Shown: one piece after another, positions 22,651-34,268 of the stretch
How the letters are laid out: the number at the start of each line of letters is the position of its first letter
Position numbering within the stretch: position 1 is the stretch's first letter
NCBI GenBank assembly: GCA_036346405.1
Contig: CM070557.1
Span: forward strand, 57,232,016-57,296,015
Direction: 5' to 3'
Source: Phyllostachys edulis
Taxonomy: Eukaryota > Streptophyta > Magnoliopsida > Poales > Poaceae
Length of the DNA stretch: 64,000 nucleotides
Position numbers and translations under genes: made by a program
The notes under the pieces: model-generated
What the model saw: the letters and a program-made list of their open reading frames with translations, nothing else
Told to the model about the DNA's origin: nothing
Databases searched by the model: none

Positions 22651-25600
22651 CTAGAGCACCCAAGAGGTCTTTTCCCAGGAGGTCCAACAAGACCATCAGG
22701 ACACAGGCTCACCCAGGAGGTCCAACAAAACCACCCAGGACACCTTGCAAGACCACCAGGACGTCTCGGAGTGGCTGAAAGGCTTAGGATCACCTTACGT
22801 CCATGACCACACCTAAGGGAGGTCACGAGACAAGGGACCACACTAAGCCTTCTGTGATAATGAGCTAGTCCCAAGGATCATGTGCTAGCTCCTCACAGCA
22901 TACAAAGGTGGTGACATCCACAACGCATAATTGTATTAACAAAATATCAACAGATTTGCTTACAAAATGGCCTTGGGCCGAATAATACATACAAAAGGAT
23001 TCAAAAGAGGCTAGTCCATCACAGACGCCACACGAACAGGCCCAATGGAGGGCACAACCTAGGCGCTTGGGTCTTCTTCCTCGCTGCTAAAGTCTTCTCC
23101 TGGCAAAGATTGCATTGAGCAAGAGTGAGCACTACTACCGTGCTCGCAAGTCACACCCGTGGAGTAACAAAAATGACATGCATACATGGTTATTCAAAGA
23201 AAGGCATATTATGGTTGATTTGCACAAAGCCAAGTTTCTTTCAATTACATATGCTAAGTTCCAAAGCATTATACCATAAATAAAATTTCAATTAGAAAAT
23301 CTGTTTTCAGTTGGATAACATTCATCATTAGATGGTGAAGGATACCCTCCTGTCACAAGGCTCCCCGCCCAACCATGGGATAGAAATCCCAAAAATCAGT
23401 TTATCACAAACCCTTTTTGAAACCAAAACCAATGTCTAACTTTGAGTGGCATCACTAGCACGTCCATGACCGCGGACACGGCTATTCGAATAGTTTTACA
23501 CTCTGCAGAGGTTGCACACTTTACCCACATGACACGAATTCTCTAGTTTGTTTGGCATTCGTCAATACCACCTCACACTTCCTTTCGTGAGAGGTCTAGA
23601 AACACGTGACAAGGTCATTACAATGTATCATTCCACATGACCCTTCCTCGCTAAGGTTTACGCCCCTTTGGATTAGCCATCCGCAGTTGAGGCCCTCTTG
23701 CGCCCGATGGGACAACATAGGTTATGAAAGACCACCCACACATCAAAATGAAACAACTGCGATGGAACTTTGCAAATTAATTAGCCAGGTCCTACTCCCC
23801 ATTCTGAGGACATGTGGTTGCACTGTAAGGCAAAGCCCATTATAGACATAGCATGGGACGCTCAAAGGCCGGTCCTTAACTGACCAGGGCGACAGTCACA
23901 AAACCCAGAGCCTCAACTTTACCCAAGTTGAGCTCGTGCATAGACATGCACCAGCCAGACAACCAATTCGCCCCAGTCCAAACCAGTTTTCCATTTATTT
24001 TGCTTGCCAAAAACATTCACAAAGCCACCATGACAACCCAATATCATGGCTTAAGTCATTTTATCAACATTGGTTATTTGGCAGTAAGATCTCCCAAAAC
24101 AAGAATTGATCTAAGCATGGATAAGCATCAAGTTTGCAATATCTCTAGTCCATACTAAAGTATCAACTAGGTTTTCATCTATGGTGACAAGGGAGACATA
24201 ACAATAGCAAGTCTGGTTGTATGAGAGATAACAGGGGTAACTAAAGAATTTCAATAATATGGGTTAAACTATTTGTATTGAAGTATGCATGCATTACTAG
24301 TTGAAACCAACATAGTTAATTTGAATTAATGGGTTCAACATGTTCAAGAGTATGACTTGCCTTGCTCACAATATTGAGGGTCTTCCTCTTCAGAACACTC
24401 AAACTCCCTGGTGTTGTCGCAATCTACAGAGTCAAGAGAACACAATCAAACAAGGCTCCAATTAAAGAACCAAAAGAACTCCAAAAGAACCCTCAAAACT
24501 CAAACCATAAAAGAACACTATGCTGAAAAATAGGTTCTTAGGAAGGGGTTCCAACTTACTGGAAGGTGGTCCAGCGAGGGAGGGTCTTTGTAAAAGACCA
24601 GGGAGGTGGTCCTTAGCAAAAAGATCCAAGAGGGTGACTTAGACAATAGAATAGAGAGGTCAGGAAAGGGTGGTCCTTGCACTCGGCCAAAAGATCCAGA
24701 GGATGTTTCTTGCGCAGGGACCAGGGAGGTGCTCCACACAATAGAGCCACAAGAATCCGAAAATAATCCAAAAGAGGAGGTCCTGGAAAGGGCACAATCG
24801 TTCATTGTGGCAACAAGAGCAAGAATAGAGCAGTACTCAAGGAAACTTACCAGGGATGAGCAAGGAATGACAGATGAAGGGGAGGTCGTGGAATCCAGAG
24901 GCAGCTGAGGCCGGCGCCCAAAACTCCAGTGAGCCTTCCACGCTGGAAGCACAACGGAGGATGTCCCTGGTGGAGTTTCTTTAGCAGCCAAGTCTCCTCA
25001 CAGAACCAACTAACCAGAGCCAAATGAGCAGAGTGCGAAAAGGTGAGGAAGAAGGGCTACTGGGGCTAATTATAGCCAAGACAGAGGCGTACACATCAAG
25101 GAAAGTGTGAAAAAATGGGTCAAGGGTAGGTGGGTGACAGAGCAGGTGTCACCACCCATTTGGTGGAGGACAAAAGAAAGGACATTGGGTACTGTTACGT
25201 GAGGAGACAAGAAAAGATAATAAGGTGCCACTAAATGTCCACATTCAGAGTAAGTAGCTCCACTCACAGCTGCAATTATTGTGATAGGACATGCATTAAA
25301 TACCCATGGTACTTGTGTGGCGATGGAAACTGAGAATGGGCAAGGCTGGCATGTGGGGCCAGTCAAACTTAGGAATAGTTTGGTCAAAGAGGGAGGTCTT
25401 GACCCACTAATGAGGTCCTGATGCCCACAAAGGAGGTCCGGAGGTGGGGAGGTGCAAACCCACGCAGAGGAGGTCTGAACCAAGGGAGGTCCAATGCACA
25501 TGGAGGAGGTCTGAGCCACACTAAGGAGGTCTTGAGGGCTAGATTGACTACAGGGGAGGTCCTAATAACTAGGATCTCATGGGGAGGGAGGTCCTGGCAG

Positions 25601-26142
25601 CTAGGATCTCCCCAAGGGAGGTCCTACGGTCAAGATTTCTAGAGGAGGTCCTAAGTCCAAAAGACAGGGAGGTCCAGAGGGTTTAAGAGATCTAAAGAGA
25701 CTTCAAGGATCTCCTGGACAGGAGGTCCAGGAAGCTATGAGGAGGTCCTATAGCTCGAGAGGAGGTCCTGGGACCTAAGGGAGGTCTGGTGAGGAGGTCC
25801 AAAGGTCTAAGATCCACCAGGGGAGGTCTAAACAAGCGAGTAGGAGGTCCTGGAGGACACAGGGAGGTCCTGTAAGTTCAAGGGAAGGCCTAGACATGTA
25901 GGCACATCCAACAAGGAGGAGGTCTGAGCCATAGAAGAGGCCCAAACCAAACTTATCACAGAGGAGGGAACACCAACCTCAATGAACTCCAAATGAACCA
26001 CGATTTGAATTAGTTGAAGTTTTGTCTTAGTCATTTAAAGCTCTTTCAAAATCTCAATTTAAGCTTTGAACTCTCATCAAAACCAAATAGTTCTATTTTG
26101 TTTTAAACATAGTCAAGGTAAAGAAAATCAGGGTGTTACACC
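22651..26142 (-). repeat. LTR-like fragment with many GGAGGTCC units
   Basis: On the minus strand it begins TGTAACACCC at 26,142, a common plant LTR start. The 24,540-25,920 part is a loose repeat of (G)GAGGTC(C/T) every 15-40 bases. 24,850-26,142 is homologous to 36,010-37,147, and 22,660-23,280 is homologous to 26,350-26,980. No coding domain was found. This is retrotransposon LTR sequence, probably of one gypsy family present in several truncated copies. Confidence 0.55.
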
Positions 26143-26149
26143 TGCCTTG

Positions 26150-27000
26150 ATTGGGCTTGTCATGGGCCGTGAGCTAGGAGGCAAAGAAGGGAGACGGGAT
26201 GAGTCGTGCTACAAAGGGGGGAAGCGACGGTAGCTGAAAAAACATGGAAGAACAAACAACCAGCCACAGGCTCTTCTTCCTCCTTGCATTCTAGCTGACG
26301 GCCCATGACAAGCCCAGTCAAGGCATGTGGGGGACCGGCCAAAAGCTCCCAGAACACCAGCCAGGAGGTCTTCATCCAGGAGGTCCAACAAGACAACCTA
26401 GGTCACAAGTTCACCCAGGAGATCCAACAAAACCACCCAGGACATCTTGTAAGACCACCAGGAGGTCTGAGAGTAGCCGTGAGGCCTAGGATCACCCCAA
26501 GATCATGACCAGACCCGAAGGAGGTCATGAGACTGGAGATCATCCTAAGACTGCTGTGAAACTGAGCTAGTCCCAAGGATCATTTGCTAGCTCTTCACAG
26601 TATACAGAAGTGGTGACATCCAAAACGCATACTTGTATTAACAAAATATCAACAGAGTTGCTTACAAAAGCGGCCTTGGCCGAACATGAAATACAAAAGA
26701 TTAAAAAGAAGGGCGGGTCCATCGGCCGCCACGAACAAGTGGATTGGAGGCACAACCTAGCCGCTTTGGTCCTCTTCTTCGCTGCTAATGTCTTCTCCTG
26801 ATAAAGATTGTATTGAGCAAGAGTGAGCACAACAACCGTGCTCGCAAGTCACACCCGTGGAGTAACAAAGTGACATGCATACATGGATATTCAAAGGAAG
26901 ACATAATATGGTTGATTTGCATAAAGCCAAATTTCTTTCAATTACATATACTAAGTTCCAAGGCAGGTACACAATAGATAAAATTCATTTTCTAACACTC
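26150..27000 (-). repeat. Second copy of the LTR 3' portion
   Basis: The text at 26,370-26,980 follows 22,680-23,270 with many substitutions (GTCCAACAAGAC, GAGCTAGTCCCAAGGATCAT, GCATTGAGCAAGAGTGAGC-type blocks). It directly abuts the integrase end of the gypsy pol remnant, so it may be LTR or the untranslated end of that element. Confidence 0.5.
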
Positions 27001-27011
27001 AATCTCTTGCT

Positions 27012-28690
27012 TCATACTGACCCACCATACCTTTCTTTGAGGTCTTGATACATTTTGGTGCTGCCCAGATGTATGGAGTAAGGTGATTCATGTGCTTCTT
27101 TTAAGATAAGTTGCTTAATCTCTTGATGATTTGGCACACAAACACGGCTGCCAAACCACACCACTCCTTGTTCATCTTCGGAGAAACCTGGGGCTATACC
27201 TCTTCTCATGTTCCTCTTAATTTCTTGGATGTCTTCATCTTCTCCTTGATGCTCTTTGATCTGGTCCAGAATAGTTGGGTGCACTTCCAAGGTGTTCACT
27301 CAGCCTTGTTCTACAATATCTAAGTTGAGATACTTTAGCTCTTCATACAGTTTTGGTTTGTTGTTCTTGAACTAACAAAGTATTGCAATAACCTTTTCGG
27401 CTCAAAGCATCTGCCACTACATTGGCCTTGCTTGGGTGATAATGAATCCCAAGGTCATAGTCTTTGATCAACTCTAACCATCTCCTTTGCCTAAGGTTAA
27501 GTTCTGATTGGGTGAAAATGTACTTCAAACTTTTGTGGTCTGTGTATATCTCACAGCGATTACCAATAAGGTAATGTCGCCAATTTTTCAAGGTATGCAC
27601 AATTGCAGCCAATTCCAGATCATGTGTTGGGTAGTTCTCTTCATGAGGTCTCGACTGTCGAGATGCATATGCTACTACCCTTCCTTCTTGCATCAACACA
27701 TATCCAAAACCTTGATGAGAGGCATCACAAAATACCTCAAAGTCTTTATGGATGTCTGGCAGGACCAAGACAGGAGATGTCACAAGCTTTTCCTTTAATT
27801 CTTGAGAGCTTTGTTCACAGGTTCTAGTCCATTCAAATTTCTTCTCCTTTTTCAGGAGCTGAGTGAGAGGTCTAGCAATCTTGGAAAAACCTTCAATAAA
27901 TCTTCTGTAATAGCCAGCCAGACCAAGAAAACTTCTCACTTCAATTACTGTCTTGGGTGGTCTCTATTCTAACACAGCTTCAACTCTTGAGGGGTCTACT
28001 GCTACTCCCTTGGCTGACACAATGTATCCAAGGAAGGCTACTTGGCTTAACCAAAATTTACACTTACTAAACTTGGCATAGAGCTGTTGCTCTCTAAGCT
28101 TTCCCAAAACAATTCTATGGTGATCTTCATGTTCTTTTTCACTCTTGGAATAGACGAGGATATCATCAATAAACACAACCACAAACTTGTCCAGGAAGTC
28201 CATGAACACTTTGTTCATCATACTCATAAAATAGGCTGGTGCATTTGTCAATTCAAATGACATTACAGTGAACTCATATAGTCCATACCTTATGGTAAAA
28301 GCAGTCTTGGGAATGTCCTCTGGTCTAATCTTCAGCCGGTGATAACCAGATCTTAAATCAATTTTGGAGAACACACTTGCTCCTTTTAGTTGGTCAAAGA
28401 GGTCATCTATCCTTGGCAATGGATATTTGTTCTTAATGGTGACCTCATTGAGTGATCTATAATCTACACACATCCTCGGATTATTGTCTTTCTTCTTGAC
28501 AAACAGCACTGGTGCTCTCCATGGTGAAGAGCTTGGTCGAATAAATCCTTTGTTTTTCAGCTCTTTAATTTGTTTCTTTAATTCTACCAATTCATTTACT
28601 GGCATCCTGTAAGGCCTCTTTGATATAGGTGCAGTCCCAGGGACTAAATCAATTAGGAATGATATATCTCTATCTGGTGGCATACCAGGC
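27012..28690 (-). pseudogene. pol: Second gypsy pol remnant: RT, RNase H, integrase N-terminus
   Basis: On the minus strand, RT is at 28,690-27,964 (GMPPDRDISFLIDLVPGTAP, FSKIDLRSGYHRLKI, catalytic VVFIDDILVYSK). An in-frame TAG at 27,964-27,966 separates it from the connection and RNase H at 27,939-27,343 (SFLGLAGYYRRFIEGFSK, FCDASHQGFGYVLMQ, YTDHKSLKYIF, ANVVADALSRKG). The integrase zinc-binding region is at 27,299-27,012 (LILKEAHESPYSIH, then MYQDLKERY). Gag and protease are missing: just before GMPPDRD the sequence changes at about 28,690-28,704 to a copia LTR. The closeness of PR-RT and IN motifs to chromovirus-type gypsy Pol is noted, but no chromodomain is present in the fragment. It is non-functional because of truncation and the stop. 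Confidence 0.85.
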
Positions 28691-28703
28691 TGTAGGATCG
28701 TAA

Positions 28704-29990
28704 TGACAATCAGAGGGGGGTGAATGATTGCAGTGATTTGGACCTCAAAATTCAATCTCCCACTTGTGCGCTAGAGCTCATGAACCTCCTCGGGTGACTC
28801 TCGAAGAATCTCTACAGAACCTCACCAAAGACCTTTTCAAGAAGCTCTTCAGTGCACATCTTAAGACACAGCAATCCAGAGATAAAATAGAACAAATCTG
28901 AGCTTTATATCTCTATCTTGATTTGTGTTTACAAAGCGCTCCTCAAGCACCCCTCAAAGCCTCCAATCGAAGGACATCTCAAGCTTTCGCTAAAACCCCG
29001 TAACAAAACAGCGTGAAAGCTACGGTTTTTTAACTCCCTCGCGAAAGACCTCTCCTCTGTCTCTTTTTATAGGCAGAGTCCTCTCCGAATCTCTAACGAA
29101 TAATGCAATCTATCTTTCCAAAAATCAAGGAACCCGAAACCCTTACCAACACGGGTTTTTCCAAATCTCTAAGACTTTCCATATCTCCAACTCGTGTAGA
29201 AAGCTTCCAGGACTCCACCTCCTGGAACTCCTCCACGAATCAGCAACCATTTGATCTCCACGTGCTCCAGCGCAATCCCAACCATTTGTGACATCCACGA
29301 CCTCCTAGACCTCAGATCTCCCCATCCTAGTCCGAGTCCTCATCGTCACCGACCATGGTTGTCTCCATGCTCAAACTGCACATGCAAAGATCAAAGAAAC
29401 ACAAATCCGAGCACAAGTTTTCCAAACTTGACCAACATTAGCTCACACACGCATAAACACTATCATACATCATGTAACACAACTTAAAGCTCAAGAATTT
29501 AACCTAAACCTTAGCCAATTTCCAAAGCGGCGAACCAAACAGAATATAATCGGTCGAACCTCCACATTTGGCCCGGTACTACCGCCAAGCGGTCGTACCG
29601 CTCAAAATACACCGGTACTACCGATTCCCAAAGTTATCCAAAACTCCTCAAAACAAACTCTCTGAAAAATCCATACCGTAATCTTACGGTCATACCATTC
29701 TACGGTACTATCGTCGTTAAATCTACGGTACTACCGATATGCGGTCGTACCGCTACAAAGCTGCGGTACTACCGTTTTCCAAGGAAATCCAAGTATCCGA
29801 AAAACATGTCTACTGGATTTTTCAAACCGCCATGTAACAAACGGAAATACCGAACTGCGGCGTACCGCGGTACTACCATTTTTCACTTGAGTTCAAAACT
29901 CTCAAAACACCTTCTCTGGAAATTTGCAACCGCCATCTAAAAAACGGTATTACCGAGTCGCGGTACTACCGCTCTGTGGATATCATGGGG
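28704..29990 (-). repeat. Copia (SIRE-like) LTR, minus orientation
   Basis: Read on the minus strand, it holds clusters of GGTACTACCG-type inverted motifs (29,560-29,970), a TATA-like CCTATAAAAAGAG at about 29,070, and ends with CATTCACCCCCCTCTGATTG at 28,704. This LTR end is common in grass SIRE-type copia elements. It interrupts the gypsy pol at 28,690-28,704. The outer boundary near 29,990 is not exact. Confidence 0.5.
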
Positions 29991-32018
29991 ATATGCGGAC
30001 GATCTTAGGATGATGTGACAATTGGCAATGGCGTTGAAGGTTTGTCGAAACGTGCGTTTTCGGCAAAGTTGGCATCTTTGTCGGTCATTGGAGGTCGGCC
30101 GGCGTTTGGCGGTCGAGCCAATTTGTGATCTGACCGTGGTTGGTCGTGATCGGATCGGCCATGTTTTTTCTGTGAATCTGGAGCTGGGCCAAAAATAGAG
30201 GGTGTAGGCAAGAGAGGGGATTCTACTACACTTGGTCTCATATTTTTTTGGAGTCTCCAGGCAAAAGTTCTATTGGTTTGAAAATTCCAGTAGGTTTCAG
30301 ATTTTCAGGGAGGAAATTTGGCTAAGTCCTCAGTTGGCGGTCAGACCGGCCGACAGGCGGCGGTCAAACCGGCCAGGGGGCGGTCCGACCGCCAAGGGTG
30401 GCGGTCTGATCGGTTTTCACTTGTTCATCGGCCATCTCGATGGCGATGATTGTTTGGTTAGGTTAAGTTCATGGGTTTCAGTGCATATGTGTTGCACGAT
30501 GCATGTTTTTACTAACGTGGGTCAAGTTGTGAAGAACTTGTTCCCGGATTCGATTTGCTTGTCTATTGTTGTGCAGGTTGCTTGGAGGTCAACGACGGTC
30601 AACGGCGAGGTGATCGGGACTAGGCTTGGAGAGCTGAGGTTCAGAACGATCGAGGATGCCGGGTGGAGTCAATGAACACAAGCGTGGCGTAAGATGGACA
30701 AGAATAATCGAACGGGCAGTTCGGTTGCGACTAGTTGGATCAAGCGGCGCGGGGGTCGGTGCAAGTGCTATGGTGGTTTCGGTGGGAGCCGGATAGAAGA
30801 GACTTGCCGACATGATGAGAGCCGTTGATCAACCTACACGTGGCGGAGCATGCGACTGCTTCACAAAGATTGGACTCGGTCTTCGGAGAAGGATCGAGAA
30901 GGGGTATTTTGGTAATTTCACCAAATACCGCCTTGGTGACCTTTTGCTAAACCGCGGCGCGGGACGGCGCATGATGAAGCTGATTAGGTCAAGATGAGAT
31001 GAAGACGGCGCTTTAAAATACGTGCGTGTGTGTCCCGTTTGTTGTTGGGCCTTAACGGGAGCCCATTAGGGTTCAATCTTCTAGAAGGTCTAGGCCTCCA
31101 CTATAAATAGAGAGGGGAGGTGGCTGCCCCCCCCCCCCTTGACCCTTTTGTTTTTATTGCAAACCCTAGTTTTGTTTTGGCTAGGAGTGGAGGTTAGGGT
31201 TCTAGAGTGGATTGATTGTGTGCTCTTGATTGGAGCTTTGTCCTCCTTGATGGAGTGGCTGTAAACTAACAACAATCACGAATCAATTCAAGCAAGATTT
31301 CTCAAATAGATCTATTCTTGTTCTTGCTCTCTCTTTTGTGATTTTGAGTCTTTTCTTAGATCCGCGAGTTTTTGCTTGGTTTCTTGCCTTGATCTAACTT
31401 GCTGTGACATGTGGGAACCCATCTAGGATCATCTTGATCATCAAGCACCCAGGAGCAAGTCTTTAGATCATATTTCGATTTTGACTCGGTTTTGGAGCAC
31501 CTTTCGTTCAAACTAAAAAAGATAGGAACTTTGGCATGGATCTATGCAATCCTTGTTTGGAATAGGTTCCCAATATCTCAGAGACGGTGTGTCTCAAATT
31601 TGGTAAGGTTTGGCCTTACGAATCAAAAGTTAGACCGATTTGAGTTTGGTTTTGATTTATTCTTCTTGTTACGGAAGAAATCGGTCGATTTTTTTTACCG
31701 CGCCGGTCGACCGCCCAGGCCAGTTTAGTTTGGGCTATTTTTCTCTGTTCATCGATAGCCGTCGAGACCTTGTGGTAGCGGTCGAGGCCGTGAAAACTCG
31801 GTCGGGCCATCGTCGTATACAAATCGGTCGAATAGCTTCGACCTCTGTGACTTTAGCTTTTGATCTTTTGCTTGGGGGTGTTGATTGGATTCAGAGCAAG
31901 TCTTCTGCTATACTTGTTTATTGATCTTCATAGCTTCATAGCTATTGGAGTGAGATTAGTGTTGAATCTGATCTTTGTGAAAAAGTGAGCGGCTCCTATT
32001 CACCCCCCTCTACTGACA
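29991..32018 (+). repeat. Copia (SIRE-like) LTR, plus orientation
   Basis: It carries GGCGGTC..GACCG inverted motifs at 30,090-30,410, a TATA box (CACTATAAATAGAG) at 31,099, then a C-run and a gene-leader-like region. It ends with CTATTCACCCCCCTCTACTG and ACA at 32,018, parallel to the neighbour in the other orientation. No primer site follows, so its internal region is missing. Confidence 0.5.
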
Positions 32019-34268
32019 CGTGGACGCTCCAGATTGACTTGGCCGTTTGGACCACATGTCTTAATCGTTGGATCTGGGCACTGTTCGGCGGTCCGAACGT
32101 TCATCTCAATATTGACGGTCTGATTTCAATCGGACAACTTACGATCCACTTCATGTTCAGATGGTCCGAACGTTCCCCGCGATCTGGACCGTCCGATTTC
32201 AATCGGACGTCCAAAGGATCCGTTCAAGTCCGAGTGACTTGCGGTAATACAACGCTTCACTTGCGGTTGTACTGCCAGACGGTAGTACCGCGGCCATAAT
32301 GCCGGTACTACCGCAAAACCTGACAAAAACTTATTTCCTCATAATTGAAAAGAACCCAAAAGCTATTACAAAGTGTTGACGCAGAAATCAACACAGGAGG
32401 TCGCAATTGACCAGATTGCTTCACTTTCATAGAAGCGCACGACTAGCTTTCGAGCAAACTAGCAAACTAGCAAAGAGGATAATTCTCCGATTACGGCGAA
32501 GAACCGACTGTTTTACAAGCAAGAACAACAAAGGATAGGTACTCCGATGTCACAGGAGCTAGCGGCTGGTTTACAGGCAAACTAGCAAAGCATAGCTACG
32601 TTACCCTAGGCCTAGATACGAAAAGTAGATGAAAAGTAAAAAGAACGATTCTGTAGATTGATTGTTGTGTTTTTTTGTTGAATCGGCCTTGACCCTCTAT
32701 TTAAAGGGCGGCAGGTCTTAGCCGTGAGAGACAGGACTCCTAATCGAATAAGATTTACAGATATGTTCTGGTCATGATATCTAAACCTTCTATAACTAAC
32801 ACATCTTTCCTATTCGGTCACGTCCTGGATTTTCTGGCGGAAGATCTTCATGGAAAGTCTTGAAAGAAGTCATCGCGGAAGGTCCTGAGAAGGTCCTCAC
32901 GGAAGTCCACGCGGAAGGTCCGTGTGGGAAGTCCTGGAGGTCCTAAGGAGGTCCTCGCGGGAGGTCCTGAGGAGGTCCTCGCGGGAAATCTTGAATGGTT
33001 CTGATGAAACCACGTATGGTCCTTGGGAGATCCTGAACGGCTCTAATGACGCCACGTAGTGCCCCAAGGAGGTCCTGGACGGTTGTGATTACGCCACGTC
33101 AGCACCCCAGAGGAGATCCTGGGCAGCTCTGATAATACCACGTGAGGGCCTCTGAGGAGGTCCTGAACGGTTCTAATAACGCCACGTGAGGGCCTGAACG
33201 GTCACGATGGAGCCACGTGGCCGCTTCGGAAGAAGCTGTGCGAGCGCCTCTGAAGAGATCCTGAACGGCTCCGATGAAGCCACGTGGCCATTCCTGGGGA
33301 GGTCCTGGACGCTCCTGATGAAGCCACGTACGTGCTCTGAAGAGGTCCTGAACGGCTCCGATGAAGCCACGTGGCCATTCCTGGGGAGGTCCTGGATGCT
33401 CGTGATGAAGCCACGTACGTGCTCTGACGAGGTCCTGAACAGTTCCGATGAAGCCATGTGGCCATTCCTGGGGAGGTCCTGGACGCTCCTGATGAAGCCA
33501 CGTACGTGCTCTGAAGGGGTCCTGAACAGCTCCGATGAAGCCACGTGGCGACCTCGGGGGAGGTCCTGAGTGACCCTGCCGAAGGTGCCTGAAAGCTCCT
33601 GAGGAGGTCCTGGACGCCCCTTGAGGAGGTCCTGAGCGGCTATGATGGAGCCACATGGCCACCTCTGGGGAAGGTCCTGGACGGCCCTGATGTGCTCTGG
33701 AGGAGATCCTAGCGGTCCTGATGGAGCCACATAGCTGCTCTTGAGGAAGCTGATGTCCAAAAGAGTCTTTCATGTTCGTCGGTCCGAACGGCGCATGGTA
33801 CAACCGCCAAGGGATGCATAGTCATACCGCTTTAAGCGGTAATTCCGCCAGATAGCCTCCGGTACTACCGTTTTTGAAGCCAAGGCCCCCTAGGAGGTCT
33901 TTGAAGAGACCTTCCAGGACCTCTTCAGGAGGTCTTTGAAGTCCGGACCTCCAGGAGATCTTTGAATAAGTTGTGCAGGGCCTCTTGGGAGGTCTTTTGA
34001 CTCCAGGACCTCCTAGGAGATCATTGAAGACGCCATCCAGGACCTCTCAGGAGGTTTTTGAAGATGTTGACCAGGACCCCTCAAGAGGTCTTTAAAACCA
34101 GTCTTTATAGATGTCAAATCTTGTCATCAACACAAAGCATGTCAACACCTTAGATCACAAGCATGTCCCAAAGGCAATGAATTCATCATTAAACACCAAG
34201 ACTAAGACTTTCTATCGTCAATGTGTTCATCATCAAATAACACGACCAAAAAACCTCCTGGTCTAACA
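32019..34268 (-). repeat. Copia (SIRE-like) 3' LTR, minus orientation, with minisatellite
   Basis: On the minus strand it begins TGTTAGACCAGG at 34,268, directly after a polypurine tract (AAGAGGGAGAT) and the copia internal region, so it is the 3' LTR of that copy. GGTACTACCG motifs occur at 33,780-33,870 and 32,230-32,320. A TATA-like element (CCTTTAAATAGAGG) lies at about 32,695. The middle holds the 43/44-bp repeat array described separately. Confidence 0.6.
33255..33600. repeat. 87-bp minisatellite (alternating 44- and 43-bp units)
   Basis: Four copies of an 87-bp unit start at 33,255, 33,342, 33,429 and 33,516. Each is two related half-units, GAGGTCCTGAACGGCTCC... and GAGGTCCTGGACGCTCCT..., both followed by GATGAAGCCACGT. 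Looser single units extend the array from about 32,930 to 33,740. Since 87 is a multiple of three, long open frames arise on both strands; they are not genes. Confidence 0.9.

Noticed and set aside
33099..33803. Long open frames on both strands (up to 234 codons) with repeated 29-residue text
   Set aside because: They arise from an 87-bp repeat whose length is a multiple of three, so several frames stay open at once. No domain, no start context.
32880..34090. Regular repeats resembling a CRISPR array
   Set aside because: Units are directly adjacent and all parts are repeated, with no unique spacers, and the DNA is a plant LTR. It is a minisatellite.
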